A stretch of 64,000 bases of DNA from Persicitalea sp963716085 (GTDB taxonomy: Bacteria; Bacteroidota; Bacteroidia; Cytophagales; Spirosomataceae): positions 6,014,001 to 6,078,000 of the forward strand of contig OY970288.1 of NCBI GenBank assembly GCA_963716085.1. The letters run 5' to 3'. The notes beneath the pieces were generated by a model. The model did not search any database. It had not been told where the DNA came from and saw nothing but the letters and a program-made list of their open reading frames with translations. The translations under genes were made by a program, and so were the position numbers. Shown here piece by piece: positions 16,590 to 25,446 of this stretch (its first letter is position 1; every line of letters starts with the position of its first letter).

Positions 16590-18544
16590 ACGCTCCCCTT
16601 TGGGAACCCAGCCGTGCTTTCAAAGACCAATCGAACCTGAAACACTACATCGACTGGCTTTTTGTGAAAAAGGGCTTGTTTTTCCGCGACTACCACGATA
16701 TATGGCGGTGGTCGGTCACTGATGCGGAGGACTTCTGGGAAAGTATCTGGCATTATTTTGAAATAAAATCTCACGACACCTACTTCGAGGTGTTGCGCAA
16801 GAGTGGCACCGACATGATCGGTACCAAGTGGTTCACGCGCTCGACGCTCAACTACGCCGAACACGTATTCAGACACAAGACAAAAGACCATCCCGCGCTG
16901 ATCTTTCAGTCGGAGCGGCAGCCGCTCACCGAAATTTCCTGGGCCGAGCTGGAAAAAGACGTCGCCTCGGTAGCGACCTGGTTCCGTAAGCGCGGCGTGC
17001 AGCCCGGGGATCGCGTGGCCGCCGTGTCGCCCAACATCCCGCAGGCGGTAGTCGCCTTTCTGGCGGCCAACGCCGTGGGAGCCGTATGGTCGAGCTGCTC
17101 GCCCGACTTTGGCGAAGCCAGCATTCTGGATCGCTTCGCCCAGATCGAACCTAAAGTACTGATTGTGGTCGACGGCTATCAATACAATGGCCGCTCCTAC
17201 GACAAAACCGCCACCTTCCGCCAGCTTTTGTCCCGACTCCCCAGTGTAAAACTACCGGTGCTTATTCCCTACCTCGACGCCGACGCCCAACTGGCAGGCA
17301 CCGTATCGTGGAACGACGTGCTGCACAGCCCCAGTTCGAGTCTCGATTTCGAGGCCGTCCCTTTCGATCACCCGATTTGGGTGTTGTACTCCTCGGGAAC
17401 TACGGGCAAGCCCAAAGCCATCACCCACGGCGTGGGCGGCTGTCTGCTGGAACATTTGAAAGCGCTGAGCCTGCACCAGAATGTGAAGCCCGGCGACCGC
17501 TATTTCTGGTACTCCACTACGGGCTGGATGATGTGGAACTACGCCCTGGCGTCGCTGCTCACGGGCGCAACCCTGGTCGTGTACGACGGCGCGCCCGCAT
17601 TCCCCACGCTCAATGTGCTGTGGACCCTGGCCGAAAAGGCCGTTATCAACCACTTCGGTGGCGGCGCGGCCTATTTCATCGCCTGTCGCCAGGCTAACCT
17701 CAGCTTACCCTCCGAGCGGCTGAAACATCTGATTAGCATTGGCTCCACGGGCTCGCCGCTCACGCCCGACGCCTACGCCTGGATCTACGAGGCCGTGCGC
17801 AAGGATGTGTGGCTCATTTCGCTCAGCGGCGGCACCGATGTGTGTAGCGCTTTTGTGGGCGGCAACCCGCTCCTACCCGTGTACGCGGGCGAAATCCAGT
17901 GCCGGATGCTGGGCTGCCGGCTGGAAGCCTTCGACGAAACGGGCCAGCCCGTCGTGGATCAACTCGGCGAAATGGTGATTCTGGAACCCATGCCTTCCAT
18001 GCCGCTTTATTTTTGGGATGACAGGGACGACGAGCGCTACCGCAGCAGCTACTTCGAGACCTACCCCGGCGTCTGGCGGCACGGCGACTGGATCAAGATC
18101 ACACCGCGCGGCTCGGTCGTCATTTTCGGTCGCTCCGACGCTACCCTTAACCGGGGCGGCATCCGCATCGGCACCGCCGAGGTGTACAGCGCGGTCGAAA
18201 GTCTGCCCGAAATCAAGGACAGTTTGGTCGTTTATTTGGAAAACGAAGATGGCTCAGGCGATATGCCACTGTTTGTGGTTCTGAAAGAGGCGGGCACTTT
18301 GAACGATGCTTTGCGCCAGCGCATCGCCGCCGCTCTGCGCTCCCGGTTCAGCCCCCGGCACGTGCCCGACCGCATCGAGGAAATCGCCGAGGTTCCTTAC
18401 ACCATCAGCGGTAAAAAGCTGGAAGCACCGGTCAAGAAAATCCTGATGGGCCACGACCCGGCCCGCGTGGCCAGCCGCGATACGATGCGGAATCCCGATG
18501 CGCTGGACGCTTTCGTGGCAATGGCGGCCAAAGCGCGCGTCTGA
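16553..18544 (+). CDS. aacS: Acetoacetate--CoA ligase
   Basis: A 663-aa ANL-superfamily acyl-CoA synthetase. An ACS N-terminal domain (PLWEPSRAFKDQSNLKHYIDWL from residue 15) is followed by the AMP-binding P-loop VLYSSGTTGKPKAITHG (about residues 277-293), STTGWMMWN, a WRHGDW core motif and the C-terminal lysine region YTISGKKLEAPVKKI. Length and the N-terminal motif fit acetoacetyl-CoA synthetase, which activates acetoacetate with ATP for lipid or ketone-body use, rather than acetyl-CoA synthetase. The only available start codon lies within a heptamer repeat that adds a non-conserved tail of about 13 residues; the family homology begins just after it. Confidence 0.9.
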   Translation: MNAERSTQNAERNAPLWEPSRAFKDQSNLKHYIDWLFVKKGLFFRDYHDIWRWSVTDAEDFWESIWHYFEIKSHDTYFEVLRKSGTDMIGTKWFTRSTLNYAEHVFRHKTKDHPALIFQSERQPLTEISWAELEKDVASVATWFRKRGVQPGDRVAAVSPNIPQAVVAFLAANAVGAVWSSCSPDFGEASILDRFAQIEPKVLIVVDGYQYNGRSYDKTATFRQLLSRLPSVKLPVLIPYLDADAQLAGTVSWNDVLHSPSSSLDFEAVPFDHPIWVLYSSGTTGKPKAITHGVGGCLLEHLKALSLHQNVKPGDRYFWYSTTGWMMWNYALASLLTGATLVVYDGAPAFPTLNVLWTLAEKAVINHFGGGAAYFIACRQANLSLPSERLKHLISIGSTGSPLTPDAYAWIYEAVRKDVWLISLSGGTDVCSAFVGGNPLLPVYAGEIQCRMLGCRLEAFDETGQPVVDQLGEMVILEPMPSMPLYFWDDRDDERYRSSYFETYPGVWRHGDWIKITPRGSVVIFGRSDATLNRGGIRIGTAEVYSAVESLPEIKDSLVVYLENEDGSGDMPLFVVLKEAGTLNDALRQRIAAALRSRFSPRHVPDRIEEIAEVPYTISGKKLEAPVKKILMGHDPARVASRDTMRNPDALDAFVAMAAKARV

Positions 18545-18579
18545 CCAGCAACCTTTCAAGTTTTTTTGCGTTATTTAGA

Positions 18580-18693
18580 AGGTATTAGGTTATTGGGTTG
18601 TTAGGCATTAGGTTTTAACATCCTGAAAATTAACATTCCACACAAGGAAAACTACCTAATAATCTGATACCTGACAACCTAATACCCTAACAA
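18580..18693. repeat. Inverted pair of period-8 repeats before ctpA
   Basis: The left arm (18580-18614) contains variants of TTAGGTTR, and the right arm (18653-18693) has five consecutive octamers close to CCTAACAA. The arms are reverse complements in kind and can form a long imperfect hairpin. The right arm ends one base before the ctpA ATG. The same words recur at 28,399-28,528. Confidence 0.75.
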
Positions 18694-18694
18694 C

Positions 18695-20389
18695 ATGCAA
18701 GAGCCCACTCCCCAGAACCCAATAAAAAATTCCCCGCAGACCGTTCGCCTTCCTATCATTATCAGCCTGACGCTTGCGGCCGGGATGCTGATGGGGGCCG
18801 CTTTTTTTAGCGGTGGCAAGAGCCTGACCGACACCGCTAAAAGCTACGCCAAATTCCGCGAAGTGCTGATGCTGGTGGAGAATAACTACGTGGATTCGGT
18901 CGACACCGAAGAGCTGGTGGACTATTCTATCCAAAAAATGCTGGAAAAGCTCGACCCGCACACGTCGTATTTTGTTGCCGAGGAAGCCACCGCCGCCCGC
19001 TCGCAGTTGGAGTCGGGCTTCGATGGCATCGGGGTGGAGTTCAATGTGTACAACGATACCGTGTACGTGGTCAGTCCGCTGAGTGGTGGGCCGTCGGAAA
19101 CGATGGGCATTCAGAGCGGCGACCGCCTGCTAAAAGTCAACGGGGAGAACCTCTCGGGGCCGGGGGCCAGCAATGCCAAGGTGTTCAAGCTGCTGCGCGG
19201 CAAGCGCGGTACCGAGGTCAAACTGCTCGTCGGGCGCTCGGGCCTGAAGGAACCCATGACCTTCGACATCGTCCGCGACCGCATCCCGACTTACTCGGTG
19301 GACGCCGCCTACATGGTGGATGAGGAAATCGGCTACCTCAAAGTGAGCCGCTTCTCGGAAACGACCTACGAAGAGTTCAAGACCTCGATGGCTTCCCTAA
19401 AAAGTCAGGGTTTGAAAAAACTCATCCTCGACCTGCGCGGCAACCCCGGCGGCTACATGGAACGCGCCACGAGCATCGCCGACGAGTTCATTTCCGGTGA
19501 TAAACTGCTGGTGTACACCGAGGGCAAAGACAAGCGCTACAACCGCAAAACCGAGGCCAAATTCAAGGGAATGTTTGAAGAAGGCCCCATCGTCGTGCTG
19601 GCGAACGAGGGTAGCGCGTCAGCCTCCGAGATTCTGGCCGGAGCTCTACAGGATCATGACCGTGCCCTGGTTGTCGGGCGACGTACTTTTGGCAAGGGCT
19701 TGGTGCAAATGCCCATCAAGCTGAACGATGGCTCCGAGCTGCGTCTGACGATTTCGCGCTACTACACGCCCAGCGGCCGTAGCATCCAGAAACCCTACGA
19801 ACTGGGCAAGGGCGAAGACTACAACAAAGACCTTAGCGAGCGCTTCGACCACGGCGAGTATTTCAGCGCCGACAGCATTAAGTTCGATCCCAAGCTGCGC
19901 TTCCAGACCGACGGCGGCCGGGCCGTGTACGGCGGCGGCGGTATCATGCCCGACGTCTTCGTGCCGCGCGACACGAGTATGAACAGTAAATTTCTGTTTG
20001 AGCTCTACGCCAAAAATATCCTCCGCGAGTACGCCCTGCGCTACGTCAACGACCATCAGAAAGCACTGGACAAGCAGAATTTCGACGGTTTCCTGAAAAA
20101 ATTTACCGTCACCGACGCCATGCTGAAAGAGCTGGTGCAGGATGCCAAGAAAGCGGGCATCAAACCCAAGGATGACGACCTGGCCCGCTCCAGATCACTG
20201 ATTCTGGCCCAAACCAAGGGCTACATCGGCCGCTACCACTACGGACGCCAACGCAAGGACGGCCTGAACAACGAAATCTTCCAGGTACTCAACCCGACCG
20301 ACAACGTCTTTCAGGAGGCCATGCGGCAATTCGGCAAGGCGGCTGATCTGGAGCGGGGGGATTTTAGTAGTTTGAATGTGGAGAAGTAG
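18695..20389 (+). CDS. ctpA: S41 family C-terminal processing protease
   Basis: A 564-aa periplasmic serine protease. An N-terminal membrane anchor or uncleaved signal (about residues 21-42) is followed by a PDZ domain (GIGVEFNVYNDTVYVVSPL to GDRLLKVNGENL, residues 108-155) and the S41 catalytic core with LRGNPGGYME, the nucleophile in NEGSASASEILAGAL and the general-base lysine in GRRTFGKGLVQ. The family trims C-termini of periplasmic and envelope proteins. The helical C-terminal tail ends in ERGDFSSLNVEK. The start at 18695 directly follows a repeat array. Single-gene unit. Confidence 0.93.
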   Translation: MQEPTPQNPIKNSPQTVRLPIIISLTLAAGMLMGAAFFSGGKSLTDTAKSYAKFREVLMLVENNYVDSVDTEELVDYSIQKMLEKLDPHTSYFVAEEATAARSQLESGFDGIGVEFNVYNDTVYVVSPLSGGPSETMGIQSGDRLLKVNGENLSGPGASNAKVFKLLRGKRGTEVKLLVGRSGLKEPMTFDIVRDRIPTYSVDAAYMVDEEIGYLKVSRFSETTYEEFKTSMASLKSQGLKKLILDLRGNPGGYMERATSIADEFISGDKLLVYTEGKDKRYNRKTEAKFKGMFEEGPIVVLANEGSASASEILAGALQDHDRALVVGRRTFGKGLVQMPIKLNDGSELRLTISRYYTPSGRSIQKPYELGKGEDYNKDLSERFDHGEYFSADSIKFDPKLRFQTDGGRAVYGGGGIMPDVFVPRDTSMNSKFLFELYAKNILREYALRYVNDHQKALDKQNFDGFLKKFTVTDAMLKELVQDAKKAGIKPKDDDLARSRSLILAQTKGYIGRYHYGRQRKDGLNNEIFQVLNPTDNVFQEAMRQFGKAADLERGDFSSLNVEK

Positions 20390-20422
20390 TAGAGCTAGAA
20401 CCCTGAAAATAACGAAGCGATT

Positions 20423-20686
20423 ATGAGAACGTTGTTCGTAACTCAGGCAGACTACCCTGATGAATACCGTTTGGATATTACCTTTTCGGACGGCGCTTCA
20501 CAAATCGTTGACTTTGGCCCATTTCTGGTCAATCACCCACATCCTCAACACGATAAGTATCGTACCGTATCAAATTTCAAACGCTTTAAAATTGAGCGTG
20601 GTAACTTAGTTTGGTGACGTAGCTGGGATTTATTTTTTCCAGTCGAACAGTTGTACGCAGGGTATGTGGCTCCCACCGTGTATTAG
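20423..20686 (+). pseudogene. DUF2442-family gene with in-frame TGA
   Basis: The first 64 codons read VTQADYPDEYRLDITFSDG and then DFGPFL, typical of the small DUF2442 proteins that often sit beside DUF4160 or toxin-antitoxin genes. TGA at 20615-20617 stops translation after GNLVW, but the same frame stays open for 22 more codons, reading RSWDLFFPVEQLYAGY and ending at TAG 20684-20686. That is the expected DUF2442 ending, so a single GGA-to-TGA change has truncated the protein. A functional short form or sequencing error is possible. No DUF4160 partner is present. Confidence 0.7.
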
Positions 20687-20790
20687 GCTTTTCGCCAGGT
20701 GTGATATGAGTATTGTAGCTCGCTTCCAACCTTTTTGCCATAATTGGAATCCTGGTTACGACTTCGCTACTCACCTGATCTCCTTCTGTT

Positions 20791-21381
20791 ATGGAAATGC
20801 TCTTATCGCTGCTGGCCAAACTCACCAGACTACCCAAAAAAGACCTGATTCCCGCGCTCGATCATTTCGAATCGATCCAGGTTCCTGCCAAAACTACGCT
20901 ACTGGCACTGGGTCAGATTTGCCCGAAAGTGTGGTTCGTTGGTTCAGGTTCGTTGCGCGGCTACTACCTACTGGAAGAAAGGAAGCGAAACAAAAGCGGG
21001 CTTGATGGGGACAAAGCTACCCGCGAAGTGACGGACTGGCTCATTCCGCCGGGCGGCTTGTACGCACCCATGCCGAGTTTTTCAAAACAAGTTCCCTCGA
21101 CGTATTACGTCGAGACGTTGCAAGCGTCCCAGTTGTTTACCCTTTCCTACCGAAATTACTTGGCTTTGAAAAAGCTCCAGCCCGAATTGGTCATCAGGGT
21201 TTACGAACACATTACGGATATGGATCAATTACGGATAGAGATGTTGAGTATGCGGCAACCCAAAGATCGTATCAAAAGGTTCGCGCTGACCCATCGTGGG
21301 ATGATGCCTTATCTTACCGTGCAAATCCAGGCATCCTATATCAATGTCGCACCAAATTCGCTGAGCAGGTTGCGCCACTAG
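20791..21381 (+). CDS. Crp/Fnr-type cyclic-nucleotide-binding-fold regulator
   Basis: A 196-aa protein of the Bacteroidota Crp-like type. Residues 15-120 match the cNMP-binding beta-roll (VPAKTTLLALGQICPKVWFVGSGSLRGYYL), followed by the dimer helix and a short C-terminal region QASYINVAPNSLSRLRH that is the recognition part of the winged helix. The Arg and Glu residues needed for true cAMP binding are not evident, so the effector is unknown. It lies alone before a 290-bp AT-rich gap. An insertion of about ten charged residues (EERKRNKSGLDGDK) in the beta-roll is unusual. Confidence 0.8.
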   Translation: MEMLLSLLAKLTRLPKKDLIPALDHFESIQVPAKTTLLALGQICPKVWFVGSGSLRGYYLLEERKRNKSGLDGDKATREVTDWLIPPGGLYAPMPSFSKQVPSTYYVETLQASQLFTLSYRNYLALKKLQPELVIRVYEHITDMDQLRIEMLSMRQPKDRIKRFALTHRGMMPYLTVQIQASYINVAPNSLSRLRH

Positions 21382-21671
21382 GTCGAGTGGCGCTATTTTC
21401 TAACCCGAGTTAGATGATTTTCTAACTCGAGAATGATTGTGATAACATTGTGCCGCGTAATTTTGACGGCATAGGATTTTCTGGTTTCTCCTTGTGATGA
21501 AATTTATAAGTAGGGAAGATCAAATCTTAAGCCGTTGAGTATCCGAGCTTAGGAAAGCTAATCGGGACACAATGTTATCGCTTATGAAATAAAAGTTGTA
21601 AAAGACAATATGCCAATGCGAATAGGCAGTATGACAAATCTAAATCAACGTAAAACTAAATAAACATCAAG
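21382..21671. repeat. 290-bp intergenic region with 12-bp inverted repeat
   Basis: A perfect 12-bp inverted pair, GATAACATTGTG at 21441-21452 and CACAATGTTATC at 21568-21579, encloses 115 bp. Just before it are two near copies of TTTTCTAAC followed by YCGAG (21396-21430). No ORF or clear promoter was seen. A small non-autonomous element or regulatory pair is possible. Confidence 0.45.
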
Positions 21672-23497
21672 ATGAAAAAGAATCTACTTATCCAAATCTC
21701 CTTTGCGTTACTGATCTGCGCAGGCCTTAATGATCAGAATGCATATGCCCAAGAGGTAGAGCTAATCACCCCTCTATCTCTCAATTCCCTTGCTTTAACA
21801 GAAAAGGCTCAGTCAGCAGGGTGCAGAGCAGTCCAAGTTACCGAAACATTCAATACATCAAGATTGGCGACCTCACCAAGATTCAAAAGAACGGAATCTT
21901 AAAGTTCACGTTGCCAGGCGTTCCTGAACAGATTGTAGCATCGGCGGCGCGAGTGACGGTGAATTCTGAAAATAATTACGATTGGTACGGCGAGTTATCC
22001 GACGGTGTCGGGTATATGAATGTTCTGTGCCGCGAAGGTAAATACACAGCAAGCATCTTTGTCAACGGTAAGCTCTACGAGATATACCACATCGACGGGG
22101 ATACTCACGTGCTTCTGAATACGTTCGTTGACCCAAGCAAATCTGATTGTGCAACAGAAGGGTCAATAAAGTCTCCTGTCAAAGGCATAATTCCCAACGG
22201 TGGCAGGTCAAATTATGAGACTGAGTGCGTTAGTTATGTCCGTGTGCTTGTTCTTTACACGCCCGCTGCTGCCAGTGCTGTTGCGAATATAAATCAGACA
22301 ATCAATGTGTGCATCAGTAATTTCAATAATATGGTGTACAGTTCTGGCATCACCTCGCGGATTGTGGTTGAGTTAGCCGGGCAGGCTGAATACAATTTTA
22401 GTGAAACGGGTGATATTGATCTTGACCTTGTGACACTTAGAAATGACGGAACAATCAGTAATTTGCGAAACAATGTCACACATGCTGATTTGGTTGTATT
22501 ATTGACCAGCACCTCATATAGCTCTTATGGAAAGGCACAAACCCTCGATCTCGTGGCTAGTGACGCATACGCCATCGTAGAAGCACCAGTAGCAATAAGT
22601 AGTCGTCAAACATTCTCGCATGAGGTTGGTCACTTGTATAGCCTAAGGCACGATAACGATTTCGCCTCTTCTTCCCAGTATCAGCAATATGCGCATGGCT
22701 ATGTCTTTTACACAAACCCATTTCAATCTTGTGCGACTGTTATGGTGTCGGGATATAACATACCCAGCTCTGGGCGTTTGCTACGATTTTCTAACCCTAA
22801 TCAAACTTATAGTGGAGCTGTCACAGGTACGTCGGCCAACCATGACAATGCAAGGAGGATTTCGGAGACCTACAACACTGTGAACAACTTTACAAGCGAT
22901 ATTTTCAGACCTTTCAATGCTTTGGTGTCTGGGCCAGCGAACGGGTTATCTCGTGAGTGGTACACTTGGGAAGCGGGCATGACTTGTGGCTCGGCCCCGT
23001 ACACCTACGAATGGCGCACCAGCTACGATGGATTCAATTTTAGTTCAGTTAGAGGAACAGGCGAGACTTATACTGAGAACTTACCGTGTCCCGATGGGAA
23101 TTACTATTTTATAAAAGTAACGGTTCACAGCGGTGGACAGACATCTTCCGGTGTCAAATCGGTTTATCTTGACAAACAACGTTGTAATAGCAGCAGTCGA
23201 ATAGCAGCAGCTAATCCTGGCGATTTAGGAGGAGATAAAGCTGAACTCTATGAGTTAATGCCGAATCCAGTGAGCAGTAGTGCCGAATTCCGTTACTATA
23301 TACCCCGATCTCAATCTGTGAAATTGGAATTGATCAATACCCGGGGGCAACTGCTGAACGTTTTGGCAGATGGGGCAAAGGAGGCGGGTACTCATATGGA
23401 GCATTTTGATACTGCGAATTTGCCCGCAGGTCTCTATTTCTATCGGCTGGAGACAGAGAATGCCAGTTATACAAATCGCATGGTTATCATTCGTTGA
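21672..23497 (+). pseudogene. Secreted T9SS metzincin-like metalloprotease, frameshifted
   Basis: The first frame (21672 on) gives a signal peptide MKKNLLIQISFALLICAG ending near AYAQ and continues about 30 residues before drifting. From about 21850 the homologous reading continues in another frame, NIQYIKIGDLTKIQKNG, to 23497. One base lost (or two gained) between about 21830 and 21865 explains this. The protease domain has HEVGHLYSLRHD, close to the metzincin HExxHxxGxxH with Ser for Gly. An Ig-like domain (about 430-510 of the second frame) and a T9SS type A sorting domain (NPVSSSAEFRYYIP to RMVIIR) follow. AT-richer than neighbours. Confidence 0.78.
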
Positions 23498-23511
23498 TAA
23501 ACGTAATATCG

Positions 23512-24033
23512 ATGAAAGCCTGTCTCTCAATTATATTTATCATTAGTTGTCTGATCGCTTGTCGATCAGACGACGTTCCTCCTTTGGGAACCGCCAGCGC
23601 ATATCTGAACGGTGAGCCTTGGATTGCTGATGAAGTAACCATACAGCGTGATGAATCTTGTCTTAGAGGTCGATCAATAATTAGATTAGTGAAACAGCGG
23701 CCTGATTTGGGATTAGATAGATTTACTTTAAACAACGTAACAGTAGCGACTGGTATCTATCAGGTTTATCCTGCGAGTAGTGGTAATCCCTGTAAGGATA
23801 CTTTGGTTTACACAGGCTTTGCCACTTTGATAGGGGATGATGTAGGCAAGGACTACTACGTTGCGCTCCCAGGAGCCAATAATACTTTAGAAATCACCTC
23901 TATCAATAAAAAAAGAACAGAAATCATCGGGCAATTTAATGTCACCTATATTGTTTTCCATAAACAGGATCCTCTTTCTCCTGACACAATCAGGGTTACG
24001 GATGGCTACTTCCGAACACGGATTGGCAAGTGA
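23512..24033 (+). CDS. Lipoprotein of unknown function
   Basis: A 173-aa protein starting MKACLSIIFIISCLIAC with a lipobox (LIAC) at residues 14-17, so the mature protein is a membrane-anchored lipoprotein with Cys17. The rest is beta-rich (ASAYLNGEPW, a motif common at the mature N-terminus of Bacteroidota DUF-type lipoproteins, then repeating strands). ATG 23512 was chosen over the TTG at 23494 because it begins the signal peptide. It directly follows the metalloprotease gene and shares its AT-rich composition, so the two were probably acquired together. Function unknown. Confidence 0.7.
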   Translation: MKACLSIIFIISCLIACRSDDVPPLGTASAYLNGEPWIADEVTIQRDESCLRGRSIIRLVKQRPDLGLDRFTLNNVTVATGIYQVYPASSGNPCKDTLVYTGFATLIGDDVGKDYYVALPGANNTLEITSINKKRTEIIGQFNVTYIVFHKQDPLSPDTIRVTDGYFRTRIGK

Positions 24034-24109
24034 AGCGCTATTTTCTTTTGGCATTCTAAGCTTGTGTTTCAGATTTCCTTCAATCAAGCAGCGTAGCTGT
24101 TGCTATCTT

Positions 24110-24158
24110 GGAGATTCGACCGCGTGGGAGACTTTAATAGCTTAAACGCGGAGAAATG
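24110..24158 (+). other. Sequence resembling the 3' end of an S41 peptidase gene
   Basis: Translating frame 1 of this gap gives FDRVGDFNSLNAEKW, very like the last residues of the CtpA protein 3.7 kb upstream (LERGDFSSLNVEK). It has no start or catalytic region. It could be the remnant of a second S41 gene or the scar of a duplication that brought in the genes between. Short, so chance is not excluded. Confidence 0.35.
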
Positions 24159-24166
24159 GCTTCCCT

Positions 24167-24787
24167 TCAATCCTGCCGAACATAACGCGCAAGGCTGGGC
24201 GTCAACCGCAACGAGGTTCGATAATCGGCTTCGGCCCCGACTCGATCGCCCAGGGCAAGTTTGGTTTTGCTACGGTAATTGTAGGCCGTCGGTGAATCGG
24301 GCCTGGCCGCGATGATGCGGTCGAAGTCGTTTAAGGCTTGTCTGAATTTTTGCAATTTGAAATAAGCCGCCCCCCGATTGTAGTAAGCGTCCGTCTGCCG
24401 TGGGTTCAGGCGCAGGACTACGGTGTAATCCGTTACCGCTCCGGCATAATCCCCGGCATCGAAGCGGGCGGTGGCGCGGTTGTAGTGGGCGTCGGCAAAT
24501 TCCGGATCGAGACGCAGCGTCTGGTCAAAATCGGCGATGGCTCCGGCCAAATCCCCGGCCTTGAAGCGGGCATTGCCCCGGTTGAACCAGGCCACGACCA
24601 GGCGGGGTTCCGCCAGCAAGGCCTGGTCATAAAAACGAACAGCATCGGCGTATTTTTCCACTTCGTATTGGTGATTGCCTTTTTGCAGATTGTCTTGAAC
24701 AAAATTAAGGGAATTGTTACGGCTCGGGCCTTGCTGACAAGACGCGAGCAGACACAGCCCGAGAAAAAGCGGGAGGAAGTTTTTCAT
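24167..24787 (-). CDS. TPR-repeat lipoprotein
   Basis: A 206-aa lipoprotein: signal MKNFLPLFLGLCLLASC with lipobox LASC and Cys17. It is followed by about five tetratricopeptide repeats (GNHQYEVEKYADAVRFYDQAL, GNARFKAGDLAGAIADFDQTL and so on, residues 37-200), each with the usual Gly-8, Ala-20 and Pro-32 pattern. A protein-interaction scaffold at the outer or inner membrane is likely; partner unknown. Convergent with the lipoprotein gene at 23512, and 61 bp downstream (minus strand) of a small secreted-peptide gene. Confidence 0.85.
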   Translation of the reverse strand: MKNFLPLFLGLCLLASCQQGPSRNNSLNFVQDNLQKGNHQYEVEKYADAVRFYDQALLAEPRLVVAWFNRGNARFKAGDLAGAIADFDQTLRLDPEFADAHYNRATARFDAGDYAGAVTDYTVVLRLNPRQTDAYYNRGAAYFKLQKFRQALNDFDRIIAARPDSPTAYNYRSKTKLALGDRVGAEADYRTSLRLTPSLARYVRQD

Positions 24788-24847
24788 GAAGTTTATTGAG
24801 GTTGAGTAGGTCAGTCGAGATTCAGTGACGCCAAATGGCAGCGTCTG

Positions 24848-24988
24848 TTAGGGGCATAATTCGTCGGTAATGTCATCCCAGGAGATATCGAATTGATCGC
24901 CGGTGATATCCAGGTGATCGTACTTGGTCGAATCGAAAATGCCGATAGCACCGAAAAGGGTTACGAGGGAAAGAATGAAGAGTTTCAT
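24848..24988 (-). CDS. 46-aa secreted acidic peptide, unknown
   Basis: A short ORF: ATG (24986-24988) to TAA (24848-24850). The product begins MKLFILSLVTLFGAIGIF, a good export signal core, and is followed by a short, strongly acidic tail with D-I-T-G-D and SWDDITDELCP. The start codon is preceded by a purine-poor stretch, but codon use and the signal-like N-terminus support coding. It lies directly upstream of the TPR lipoprotein in the same direction. No family recognised. It could be a small secreted or anchored peptide. Confidence 0.5.
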   Translation of the reverse strand: MKLFILSLVTLFGAIGIFDSTKYDHLDITGDQFDISWDDITDELCP

Positions 24989-25446
24989 AAGCGTCGATTG
25001 TTTTTAGTTAAATAATTAAAGGGGAAAAGCTTCTGCTGATCAGTAGTATATGAATGCTAATCAAGATGTTTAATGATCCTCATGCTGGCTTTTTGTCGTT
25101 GAACCATCCAAAATGGGTAACAAAGTGGTCAAATTAGCGGGTGATTTTTTAGCGACAGGTCATTTTATGTCAGGTCGGAATGACTACGTCAGGTCCTTTT
25201 AGTGAGGACATTGCAATATTAGTTCTAATCTAGAACGGCAGTTTGTTCCAATAGGTCAACTTCTTGTCCTATTGTGCCAAAATGGAAAAATCAGGCTTGC
25301 TCTGTTGTTGCAGACGTGTCCTATCGTTGCAAAGAACCTCCTCAGAAGCTGGAAATCCGGTTCTCAGACAGAACTAGTAAGCCATACACATAAAAAAAGG
25401 AGTCCCTCTGATCGGAACTCCTTATTGAAGAATATTCGGGCTATAA
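24989..25446. other. 458-bp AT-rich intergenic region
   Basis: The only element recognised is the dxs terminator at 25391-25423. The open frame from 25272 overlaps the dxs gene antisense, has no recognisable protein character and was not accepted. No tRNA or clear promoter was found. Confidence 0.5.
25391..25423 (-). terminator. Rho-independent terminator of dxs
   Basis: On the minus strand the stem AAGGAGT/ACTCCTT (25397-25403 with 25417-25423), with some inner pairing, is followed by a run of seven T, 24 bp after the dxs stop. Confidence 0.85.

Noticed and set aside
16553..18544. Acetyl-CoA synthetase (acs)
   Set aside because: The N-terminal PLWEPS..SNL..Y..WL motif and 663-aa length match acetoacetyl-CoA synthetase better.
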